Source of the DNA: DASVVT01 sp036386415
GTDB taxonomy: Bacteria; Acidobacteriota; Blastocatellia; Pyrinomonadales; Pyrinomonadaceae
NCBI GenBank assembly: GCA_036386415.1
Contig: DASVVT010000051.1
Span: 79,943-143,942, forward strand
Length of the DNA: 64,000 nucleotides
Direction of reading: 5' to 3'
Shown here: one piece after another, positions 16,801-23,884 of the stretch
Layout: every line of letters begins with the position of its first letter
Numbering within the stretch: the stretch's first letter is position 1
Translations under genes and position numbers: made by a program
The notes under the pieces: generated by a model
Databases searched by the model: none
The model's input: the letters and a program-made list of their open reading frames with translations, nothing else
What the model was told of the DNA's origin: nothing

Positions 16801-17006
16801 CTTTTTGAATTGTCCCGAAGGGACAAATGATAATAGCCCAGCGATTCATCGCTGGGTGAACAGGCACAGACCGGATGAGTCCCGTAGGGACGACTGAAAC
16901 CAGGACGCTTCAGCCATCCCTACGGGACTCAAATGTTGGTTCGACTGTTCCCAGCGATAAATCGCTCTCGCTAAATTCAGACGCCCCTGCGGGACAATTC
17001 AAAAAG
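16801..17006. repeat. 206-bp palindromic element with internal hairpins
   Basis: The ends 16801-16817 and 16990-17006 are perfect 17-nt inverted repeats. Inside, CCCAGCGATTCATCGCTGGG forms a hairpin near the left end, and a partly matching CCCAGCGATAAATCGCT lies near the right end. GAGTCCCGTAGGGAC pairs with a CCCTACGGGACTC segment in the middle. The element ends one base before the stop codon of the EamA gene. It has the build of a non-autonomous REP-like or MITE element; no transposase is present. The preceding 100 nt hold only a single-arm ACACAAAGG word. Confidence 0.85.
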
Positions 17007-17007
17007 T

Positions 17008-17973
17008 TTAATGGCTGAGCGCGTCCGGGTGTTCTGCGACCTCTTCAATGGCATGGCTGCGCTCGCGCCAGGTCACAGCGGCGACGCCCGCGAAGATGAG
17101 TGCGGAAGCAAGCCAGGTGCGCGAATTCCATCGCTCGCCCAGGATCAGCGGGGCGAAAGCGAAGGCGATGAGCGGCTGTAGGTAGATGTAGGCGGCGACC
17201 GTGCTCGGCGCGACGCGCTGTAGCGCCCAGGCGTTCAGGTAATACGCGCCGACCGTCGGGAAGATGATGATGTAAATGACTGCGAGCCAGACGCCCACTC
17301 CGGCAGTTGCGAGCGCCGTTTCGCTGAGCGTCAAAATTCCGACCGGAAGCGTCGCCACAGTACCGAAAATGAAGATCCAGGTGATGACCGTGAGCGCCCC
17401 GTAACGCTTCAATATATCTTTTGAGATGGCGATATAAGCGCCGTATGAGATCGAGTTAGCGACGATCAAAAGATTTCCGAGCGTGGTGGAGCCGGAAAAA
17501 TCTGCGCGCAGAGGGTCGACGAGGTAGACGACGCCGGAGGCGGCGAGAAGAATTCCCAGGGCTTTGCGCCAGGACACGCGATCAAAGCCAAGCAGGATGC
17601 TCACGAGTAGCGTGAAGACGGGAATAGTTGTGCCGAGCAGCGTCGCGTTGATGACAGTAGTCAGCGATAACCCCTTGACGAAGAGAAGTTGATTGAGGAC
17701 GACGCCGAGCAGGCTGTAGAGCGCGAGGCGCGCGTAATCCTCTTTACGTATCTTCTGCATGCCCGTAGTGATACGCTGCAAAATGAGGAAGGCGATGGCC
17801 GCCCCGCAGACGCGAAGAGCGACGAGCGTCGTGCTCGGCAGAGCGCGCAGGGCGATCTTGCCGACTATCGGCCACGTCCCGAACAGAATCTGCACCCCGA
17901 CCAGGGCAAGGTGCGGGGCAACCGCCTCGCGCCCTATCGACGCTGCCCCTGAATTTATCGTGCGCACTCTCAT
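17008..17973 (-). CDS. EamA/DMT family transporter
   Basis: Ten-helix membrane transporter of the drug/metabolite superfamily. It has two homologous EamA halves, about residues 20-155 and 165-305. Recognisable elements include GTWPIVGKIALRALP, the loop GFDRVSWRKALGILLAASGV, which ends half one, and the second-half loop LGERWNSRTWLASALIFAGV. The loop motif xxxGE-x-x-x is present in both halves, as in YdcZ/RhaT-like exporters. The substrate cannot be told from sequence. The ATG at 17973 is the first in frame. A long palindromic element abuts its stop codon. Confidence 0.88.
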   Translation of the reverse strand: MRVRTINSGAASIGREAVAPHLALVGVQILFGTWPIVGKIALRALPSTTLVALRVCGAAIAFLILQRITTGMQKIRKEDYARLALYSLLGVVLNQLLFVKGLSLTTVINATLLGTTIPVFTLLVSILLGFDRVSWRKALGILLAASGVVYLVDPLRADFSGSTTLGNLLIVANSISYGAYIAISKDILKRYGALTVITWIFIFGTVATLPVGILTLSETALATAGVGVWLAVIYIIIFPTVGAYYLNAWALQRVAPSTVAAYIYLQPLIAFAFAPLILGERWNSRTWLASALIFAGVAAVTWRERSHAIEEVAEHPDALSH

Positions 17974-18353
17974 CAGATACTCTATGTCAGTCGACAGACC
18001 TCCAACTGTAATGTGCTGTCCGGGCAGCCTGCATAAAGAGCGCGGAGGATTTCGCGCCGCCCGTTCTTAATCTCTTGAGGTCGAAAGTTTAGGAAAGCAG
18101 TAGCATACAGTTCAAGAACAGGTCAACGCGCAGTCGCTTTCCCTGCGCGTCCGCGTTAAAATCCACGGGTTCGTCTCACGCGCGGAATGGCGTACGGGAG
18201 GAGTCTCTCGCTTCAGTTTGTCAATAGCGTGTGAGATTAGAGCACTCTGGGGGCTACTAAAAGTGGGCGGGAAATCTTTTTTGATCGCTTTAATTAGTAT
18301 ATCTTCCAACCGTTTTACATCTTTCCAGTACATTATCTGCTGATGGAGCTGAG
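17974..18353. other. 380-bp divergent intergenic region
   Basis: This region separates the EamA gene from the DsbA-like gene and probably holds promoters for both. An 83-codon minus-strand frame (18112-18363) overlaps the dsbA-like start and lacks supporting features, so it is not called. No structured RNA was seen. Confidence 0.4.
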
Positions 18354-19070
18354 ATGGGTTCAAAACAGAAACCAGGCAAAAGTATTCTTCCTTTTGTAAT
18401 CATCGGAGGCGTGCTGATAATCGCTATCGGAGGAGGCGCTCTGCTGTTTCGCTCTGCGAAGCAGCCTGCTTCGCCAACGCCGAAGCCCGCTTCTTCTAAT
18501 TCTAAAACTGCTAATACTTCTTCTACCGCTCTGGTCGGTGCGAAGCCTCCGCACGCGAAAGGCTCTGAGAGCGCGCCCGTCGTGCTCGAAGAGTTCGGCG
18601 ACTTCGAGTGCCCGCCGTGCGGCTTATTCTATCCGCAACTGAAGAAGCTCGAAGCAGATTATGGCCCGGACAAGCTGCGTGTGGTTTTTCGCCAGTTCCC
18701 GCTACCGACGATACATAAGCACGCCATCATCTCCGCTTACGCCGCCGAAGCCGCCGGATTTCAAGGCCGCTTCTGGGAGATGTACGACAAGCTTTACACT
18801 GATCAGGCGACGTGGAGCAAAGCGCCCGACCCGCGCACCTTCTTCCTGGACTACGCGCGCGACATAGGGCTCGACGTTCCGCGCTTCGTGCAGGACATGG
18901 GCAGCCCTGAAGCAGATTCGCGCGTGCTGTTCGACCGCCAGCGAGGGATGTCGCTCGGCGTCACCGGCACGCCTACCATCTTCGTCAATGGCCGCATGTT
19001 AGCTCCCGAGACGACCGATAAACAGCTCCGCGATATGATCGACGCGGGAATCAAGAGCGGGGGTAAGTGA
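18354..19070 (+). CDS. Membrane-anchored DsbA-family thiol oxidoreductase
   Basis: Thioredoxin-fold enzyme that introduces disulfides into exported proteins. It has an N-terminal anchor helix (ILPFVIIGGVLIIAIGGGALLF) and a Ser/Thr/Pro/Lys linker. The DsbA core follows, with the active site CPPC in FGDFECPPCGLFYP (about residues 83-86), a helical insertion, and the cis-proline loop TGTPTIFVNGR near the C-terminus. The CPPC pair differs from the CPHC of E. coli DsbA and is common in DsbA/VKOR systems. The next gene, a VKOR, starts inside its stop codon. That strongly suggests the pair work together: VKOR reoxidises DsbA by passing electrons to quinone. Confidence 0.93.
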   Translation: MGSKQKPGKSILPFVIIGGVLIIAIGGGALLFRSAKQPASPTPKPASSNSKTANTSSTALVGAKPPHAKGSESAPVVLEEFGDFECPPCGLFYPQLKKLEADYGPDKLRVVFRQFPLPTIHKHAIISAYAAEAAGFQGRFWEMYDKLYTDQATWSKAPDPRTFFLDYARDIGLDVPRFVQDMGSPEADSRVLFDRQRGMSLGVTGTPTIFVNGRMLAPETTDKQLRDMIDAGIKSGGK

Positions 19071-19561
19071 GCGTGCAGCGAGAGGGAATTGTCGCGCCGA
19101 AAGCAGGCGCAGAAACAACGAGCGATGCAGATAGGCGCGGCACGTTGCTGTATACCATCGCCGCCATCCTCTCTCTGGTGGGACTGGCTGACGCAATCTA
19201 TTTGACGATTGAACATCTGGCAGGGAGAAGCGTCCAGTGCACCATCGTCAGCGGTTGCTCAGAAGTGCTCAGCAGTTCCTACGCCACCATCTTTGGCTTG
19301 CCCTTAGCCAGCATCGGGGCGCTCGCTTACTTCACAGTCTTCAGTTGCGCCATACTCGCCATCTTCGGATACAGCAGCGCTCGAATCCTGCTTACAATCG
19401 TGGTGGCATTGATGTTTCTGGCGACGTTGTGGCTGCTCTTCGTACAGGCTTTCATCCTACAAGCCTTCTGCGCTTACTGCCTGCTCTCGGCGGGCATCAC
19501 GCTCACGCTGACGGGAATCATCGTCGCCGCCGCCGCACGGCATAAACGCGCAGTCCGCTGA
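19067..19561 (+). CDS. Vitamin K epoxide reductase (VKOR) family protein
   Basis: Quinone-reducing membrane protein that re-oxidises DsbA-type enzymes. It has four or five membrane helices. The loop cysteine pair is in VQCTIVSGCSEV (six apart), the serine/Ser-Tyr region in LSSSYATIFGLPLA, and the active-site CxxC in FCAYCLLSAG near the C-terminus. The serine-glycine-proline features of the family are present (FGLPLASIGALAYF). The GTG start at 19067 overlaps the TGA of the DsbA-like gene. The arrangement is the standard bacterial VKOR-DsbA pair but with separate rather than fused domains. It replaces a DsbB, none of which is seen here. Confidence 0.93.
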   Translation: MSVQREGIVAPKAGAETTSDADRRGTLLYTIAAILSLVGLADAIYLTIEHLAGRSVQCTIVSGCSEVLSSSYATIFGLPLASIGALAYFTVFSCAILAIFGYSSARILLTIVVALMFLATLWLLFVQAFILQAFCAYCLLSAGITLTLTGIIVAAAARHKRAVR

Positions 19562-19622
19562 TCTGCCAGTCGTCTTCTTTGTCTCGCAGGAGCAATAGAG
19601 CAAATTTCAATCGGGTGTAGAA

Positions 19623-19698
19623 TTGTAGGGGCAGGGCTTGTCCCTGCCCGTCTTCGCTGTCTATTGAGCGGGCAGAGGACTTGTCCCTGCCCCTACAA
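19623..19698. repeat. GGGGCAGGG inverted repeat
   Basis: TTGTAGGGGCAGGG (19623-19636) pairs with CCCTGCCCCTACAA (19685-19698). The left arm also folds on itself (GGGCAGGG...CCCTGCCC), as does the right. It lies between the convergent VKOR and E2 genes and may act as a bidirectional terminator. Confidence 0.8.
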
Positions 19699-19745
19699 AT
19701 TTATCCTTGTCTGACATTCATTTAAAAACCGCTCTAAACATCAGC

Positions 19746-21221
19746 TCACACGATCAACAGAAGCGGGTTTTCCAGTAGTTTCTTGAAAGTTTGCAGGAAG
19801 CGCGCGCCCGTCGCGCCGTCTATCACGCGATGGTCGCAGGACATCGTGACGCGCATCATCTGGCGCACGACCAGCTCGTTATTACGCACGACCGGCTTGG
19901 GCGCCATCGCGCCGACGGCGAGAATGGCGGCTTCGGGCGGATTGATGACAGCCGTAAACTCATCTATCCCGAACATACCAAGGTTGCTGATGGAAAAGGT
20001 CGCGCCCGTGTACTCTTCCGGGCGAAGCTTGCGCGAGCGTGCTCTCTCTGCCAGCTCGCGTACCTCGCGCGCGATCTCGCTCACTGACTTGCGATCAGCG
20101 GAGCGCACGACCGGCGTAATCAAGCCGTCTTCGATGGCAACGGCGACGCCGATGTCTGCGCGCTCGTAATATCGTATGGCCTTCTCCTGAAATGAAGCGT
20201 TGACATGCGGGTGCTGAATAAGGGCTGCTGCCGCGACCTTGACGACGAGATCGTTGATGCTGACCTTCATCTCAGGGTCAAGCTCGTTGATCTGACGGCG
20301 TATCTCTGCCGCCCGATCCATCTCCACCTCCGTGGTGAGAAAGAAATGGGGCACAGGGCCGATGGATGTGACGAGACGGCGCGCGATGGTGCGACGCATC
20401 TCCGACATAGGCTCATCGGAATAAGGAGAAGCGCTCGCGACAGAAGATTGTTGAGCGACCATTGGCGCTGCGGATTCGACGGCGCGCAGATGGCGCTGAG
20501 GAGCCGCTTCCTGTGTGGCGGCGGGCTGCTGTTCGGCTCCCTGTTGGCTGCTGGCGCTCATCGCCGCTTCGATGTCACGCTTGACGATACGCCCGCCAGG
20601 GCCGCTGCCATTTAAAGAGCGCAGATCAATGCCTGCCTCCGCCGCCATGCGCGCGGCGAGCGGGGAGACGATCAGCCTGTCGCCCGCTCGGCGCTCGCCA
20701 TTATCGCCCGCACGCGCGCCGTTGCCTGTCGAGGTCTGGCCCTTCCCGGAGGCTTCGGACGAGGATTCCTGCGCTTTGCTCGTGGAAGGTGTGCCGCCGG
20801 TATCGCCTCTGGGAGGCACACCCTGCATGTTGGTCTGTGTACGTGAGCCTTCGGGCGCGACCTGCGCTTGTTCCTGTTGTGCGCCGTTGCCACCGGCTTC
20901 GACTGATTCATCTGTCCTCTCCTGGTTGTCGGCTGCCGCTTTGCTTGAACCGGCTGACGCGACCAGGGCGGAAATGTCTTCGTCCGGCGCTCCGATGACG
21001 GCGATGAGCTGGCCGAGCGGCACGCTCTCGCCCTCTTTGATGAGAATCTTGCGCAGGACGCCTGTGCCGAGCGCCTGCATCTCCATCGTCGCCTTATCGG
21101 TGTCGATCTCCGCAAGCGGCTCGCCCATAGACACCTGGTCGCCCTCTTGCTTGAGCCACCTGGATATTTGCCCCTCCTCCATCGTCGGAGAGAGCTTCGG
21201 CATTACGACCTGTGTTGCCAT
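19746..21221 (-). CDS. pdhC: Pyruvate dehydrogenase complex E2 (dihydrolipoyl acetyltransferase)
   Basis: Transfers the acetyl group from the E1 product to CoA and forms the core of the pyruvate dehydrogenase complex. One N-terminal lipoyl domain has the modified lysine K43 in EIDTDKATMEM. A long disordered Gln/Ser/Gly-rich linker (about 90-185) follows. The E1/E3-binding domain has the standard VSPLAARMAAEAGIDL...GPGGRIVKRDI (about 188-222). The catalytic domain ends CDHRVIDGATG, with H464 and D468 as the active-site pair. The sequence is closer to PDH E2 than to 2-oxoglutarate E2, given the single lipoyl domain and adjacent E1 genes. It is the last gene of a three-gene operon; E3 is not in the window. 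Confidence 0.94.
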   Translation of the reverse strand: MATQVVMPKLSPTMEEGQISRWLKQEGDQVSMGEPLAEIDTDKATMEMQALGTGVLRKILIKEGESVPLGQLIAVIGAPDEDISALVASAGSSKAAADNQERTDESVEAGGNGAQQEQAQVAPEGSRTQTNMQGVPPRGDTGGTPSTSKAQESSSEASGKGQTSTGNGARAGDNGERRAGDRLIVSPLAARMAAEAGIDLRSLNGSGPGGRIVKRDIEAAMSASSQQGAEQQPAATQEAAPQRHLRAVESAAPMVAQQSSVASASPYSDEPMSEMRRTIARRLVTSIGPVPHFFLTTEVEMDRAAEIRRQINELDPEMKVSINDLVVKVAAAALIQHPHVNASFQEKAIRYYERADIGVAVAIEDGLITPVVRSADRKSVSEIAREVRELAERARSRKLRPEEYTGATFSISNLGMFGIDEFTAVINPPEAAILAVGAMAPKPVVRNNELVVRQMMRVTMSCDHRVIDGATGARFLQTFKKLLENPLLLIV

Positions 21222-21237
21222 TCTCGTTTGTCCTTTG

Positions 21238-21327
21238 TCCGTTGTCCGTGGTCAGTTGTCAACGATTGAATCTTAGAAAGCCGCTTGCCCTACACCTTCA
21301 ACGGACAACTGACTACTGACAACGGAC
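21238..21327. repeat. Word-built inverted repeat (GTCCGTTGTC type)
   Basis: The left arm (21238-21260) has GTCCGTTGTC and TCAGTTGTC words, and the right arm (21300-21327) has the complementary AACGGACAACTGACTACTGAC. The arms are imperfectly complementary. The element sits in the gap between E1beta and E2 and ends 4 nt before the E1beta stop codon. Confidence 0.75.
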
Positions 21328-21331
21328 GTTT

Positions 21332-22312
21332 TTAAAGATATGAGACTTCCCGCACCGCCGCGACGATGCGTGCGACATCCGGGATCGCCAGCTTCTCCAG
21401 GTTCTTCGCGTAGGGCATCGGCACGTCCTCGCCGGAGACGCGACGCACGGGGGCGTCCAGATAATCAAAGGCTTGCTCCATGATCTGGGCGCTCAGCTCC
21501 GCTCCGACGCCGCTGAACGGGTGCGATTCCTCTGCGATGACGACGCGATTCGTCTTCTTCACTGACGCGATGATGGTCTCCATATCGAGCGGACGGATTG
21601 TGCGTGGGTCAATGACCTCGCAGGAGACGCCCTGCTTCTCCAACTCTTCGGCGGCCTTCAGCGCGACGGGAACCATGAGTGATCGTGCCACGATGGTGGC
21701 ATCCGCGCCTTCGCGCTTGATGTCTGCCACGCCGAGCGGAATCGTGAACTCTGCATCTTCGGGGACTTCACCCTTGTTGCCGTACATGCGCTCCTGCTCT
21801 ATGAAGATGACCGGATTGTTGTCGCGTATGGAGCTTTTCAGCAGTCCCTTGGCGTCCGCGGGGGTCGAAGGCATCACGACCTTGAGGCCTGGGAAATATG
21901 CGTACCATGATTCGATGGCCTGCGAGTGCTGCGAAGAGACCTGGTAGGCAGAGCCGCCGGGGCCGCGAAAGACGATGGGAATATTAAACTGCCCGCCCGA
22001 CATGTAGAGCATCTTGGCGGCGGAATTGACGATCTGATCCGTCGCCAGGATGGAGAAGTTGAAGGTCATAAACTCGACGATGGGACGAAGGCCGACCATC
22101 GCCGCACCGACACCGAGTCCGGCGAACCCAAGCTCCGTGATCGGCGTATCAATGACGCGCTTGTCGCCAAACTCTTCCAGGAGCCCCTTCGTGACCTTGT
22201 ATGCCCCCTGATAAGCGGCAACCTCTTCGCCCATTAAAAATACGCTCTCATCGCGATGCATCTCCTCGCGTAAAGCTAGGTTGAGCGCCTCGCGCATGGT
22301 CATGACTGCCAT
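21332..22312 (-). CDS. pdhB: Pyruvate dehydrogenase E1 component, beta subunit
   Basis: Forms the alpha2beta2 E1 that decarboxylates pyruvate using thiamine diphosphate. Conserved transketolase-like features include FLMGEEVAAYQGAYKVT near the start, the cofactor-side loop DTPITELGFAGLGVGAA, a region with EFMTFNFSILATDQIVNSAA, and the C-terminal transketolase segment CEVIDPRTIRPLDMETI. At 326 residues it has standard length. It lies immediately upstream of E2 and downstream of E1alpha, in the usual order alpha, beta, E2. The start ATG at 22312 follows a weak AAGAG. No other 2-oxoacid dehydrogenase genes are adjacent. Branched-chain substrates cannot be excluded by sequence alone. Confidence 0.93.
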   Translation of the reverse strand: MAVMTMREALNLALREEMHRDESVFLMGEEVAAYQGAYKVTKGLLEEFGDKRVIDTPITELGFAGLGVGAAMVGLRPIVEFMTFNFSILATDQIVNSAAKMLYMSGGQFNIPIVFRGPGGSAYQVSSQHSQAIESWYAYFPGLKVVMPSTPADAKGLLKSSIRDNNPVIFIEQERMYGNKGEVPEDAEFTIPLGVADIKREGADATIVARSLMVPVALKAAEELEKQGVSCEVIDPRTIRPLDMETIIASVKKTNRVVIAEESHPFSGVGAELSAQIMEQAFDYLDAPVRRVSGEDVPMPYAKNLEKLAIPDVARIVAAVREVSYL

Positions 22313-22324
22313 CTCTTAACCTCT

Positions 22325-22405
22325 AGTAAGCAGTGAGCAGTGAGCAGTGAGCAGTGAGCAGTTTTCTTTCTTTTACTGCTCACTGCTCACTGCTCACTGC
22401 TTACT
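22325..22405. repeat. Word-built inverted repeat (CAGTGAG type)
   Basis: The left arm 22325-22362 contains one AGTAAGC and about four AGTGAGC heptamers; the right arm 22375-22405 is the complement with one heptamer fewer. They pair perfectly over 31 nt. It lies between E1alpha and E1beta, 5 nt from the E1alpha stop. Confidence 0.9.
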
Positions 22406-22410
22406 TCTTA

Positions 22411-23526
22411 CTAATCCGCATAGACATCCGTATAAAGCTCTTGAGGCGCTGGCTCGGGGCTTTCGTCTGCGAACTTGACGGAGCGCTCGACCTCTTCGCG
22501 CACCTTTGCCTCGATCTCGGATAAGTCCTCGTCCGTGATGGTCTTCGACTCTTTAAGACTCTCTGTGAAAAGCTTGACGGGGTCGCGCTCCTGGTGCTTT
22601 TCGATCTCGGCGCGTGTGCGGTAGTTGCCTGGATCAGACATGGAGTGTCCCATGAAACGATAAGTGCGAACTTCCAGCAGCGTCGGCAGAGACTTCTGGC
22701 GCGCACGCTCTATGCCGCGCAGCACCGCTTCGCGCACGGCCAATATGTCCATGCCGTCAACGAATTCGGAGGCGACCTCGTAGGCGCAAGCCTTCTGCGA
22801 GACATCTTGCAAAGACATCGCGCGATCAAGCGAAGTGCCCATCCCGTACTGGTTATTCTCACAGATATAGATGCAGGGAAGCTTCCACAGTTGCGCGAGG
22901 TTGAGCGATTCATGAAAAGCGCCCTGGTTGACCGCCGCTTCGCCGAAGAAGCAGAGCGTCACCTGATCCGTCCCCTTGTACTTGCTCGCAAAGGCGACGC
23001 CCGTCGCCAGTGGAATCTGTCCGCCGACGATGGCGTGGCCGCCGAGGAAATTCACGTCCGCATCAAAGAGGTGCATCGAGCCGCCTTTGCCCGCAGAGCA
23101 GCCGCTGGCCTTCCCATACAGCTCCGCCATGATCTCTTCAGATGAGATGCCTTTGGCAATCGCCTGGCCGTGGTCACGGTAACTGGTGATGACGTAATCG
23201 TCAGGGCGCAGCGCACCGATAGCGCCGACCGCGACAGCCTCCTGACCTATGTAGAGGTGGCAGAAGCCGCCGATCTTGCCGAGGCTGTAGGATTCGGCGC
23301 ACTTCTCTTCAAAGCGGCGGATGAGGATCATCTGGTGAAGCAGGCGAACAAGCTCTTTACGCTCGATCCCCTCGATACGATTATGCTGCTCCGCTTTACG
23401 CTGTTCGTGCTCTTGACGTAGCTCTGCCGACGGAGCTGCGTCATCGGCTTGCTTTTCGACGACCCCGGTCCCGCCCGCTTCGTCTGCGAGGGCGCGCGAA
23501 TTTGTCGGTGTAACCTGTTTACTCAT
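22411..23526 (-). CDS. pdhA: Pyruvate dehydrogenase E1 component, alpha subunit
   Basis: Thiamine-diphosphate-binding subunit of the E1 heterotetramer, with an N-terminal Glu/Ala-rich extension of about 45 residues. The cofactor motif, normally GDG...NN, reads GEA (FFGEAAVNQGAFHE) and is followed by CENNQYGMGT. The GD-to-GE change is odd, because the aspartate coordinates Mg2+; the glutamate might substitute. The phosphorylation-loop region GHSMSDPGNYRT is intact, and a basic histidine motif follows (EIEKHQERDPV). The remaining features (YIGQEAVAVGA, HLFDADVNFLGGHAIVGGQI) are typical of PDH rather than 2-oxoglutarate dehydrogenase. It is the first gene of the operon and starts at ATG 23526. 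Confidence 0.93.
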   Translation of the reverse strand: MSKQVTPTNSRALADEAGGTGVVEKQADDAAPSAELRQEHEQRKAEQHNRIEGIERKELVRLLHQMILIRRFEEKCAESYSLGKIGGFCHLYIGQEAVAVGAIGALRPDDYVITSYRDHGQAIAKGISSEEIMAELYGKASGCSAGKGGSMHLFDADVNFLGGHAIVGGQIPLATGVAFASKYKGTDQVTLCFFGEAAVNQGAFHESLNLAQLWKLPCIYICENNQYGMGTSLDRAMSLQDVSQKACAYEVASEFVDGMDILAVREAVLRGIERARQKSLPTLLEVRTYRFMGHSMSDPGNYRTRAEIEKHQERDPVKLFTESLKESKTITDEDLSEIEAKVREEVERSVKFADESPEPAPQELYTDVYAD

Positions 23527-23821
23527 CGTATTAATCTCTCGCTTTACCCTGCTCCAAGCGCGTGCGCATGTAGGCGACGAAACAGCCCGGGCACGGAAGG
23601 GACTCCTATCCGCCGGGCAATTCTTGTAATAAAGCTTGGTAACAGGTCTTACGGATTATACGCGAGATGCGCGCCTGCGCGCAAAAGCAAGAGTTACGAG
23701 CCGGTACAGTTTGCCTTCGCTGTGGGGTGTCTGAGCATGACAAAGACCCGCTCAGCTTAAGACGGGCGGTACTGAGAGGGGATGTTGACAGCCCTGTTCG
23801 CCTTCAAACGCTTATCGCTCC
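23527..23821. other. Intergenic region upstream of the pdh operon
   Basis: This region must hold the pdhA promoter. No -35/-10 pair could be assigned with confidence. No gene or structured RNA was recognised. Confidence 0.4.
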
Positions 23822-23865
23822 TAGAAAGAAAATGGCGCACATCGCTTGATCGCAATGTGCGCCAT
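23822..23865 (-). terminator. Intrinsic terminator of the HD-GYP/GGDEF gene
   Basis: On the minus strand, ATGGCGCACAT (complement of 23855-23865) pairs with the complement of 23832-23842. It is followed by TTTTCTTTCT, 20 nt after the stop of the gene ending at 23885. Confidence 0.8.
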
Positions 23866-23884
23866 GAATTGAGATAGAGGAGAC

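Noticed and set aside
18112..18363. 83-codon minus-strand frame overlapping the DsbA-like start
   Set aside because: It overlaps the start of a well-supported gene on the other strand and lacks a ribosome site. It is helical-looking, so it is not impossible.
22313..22410. Possible CRISPR-like array in heptamer repeats
   Set aside because: The repeats are only 7 nt and arranged as two inverted arms, with no spacers and no cas genes nearby.
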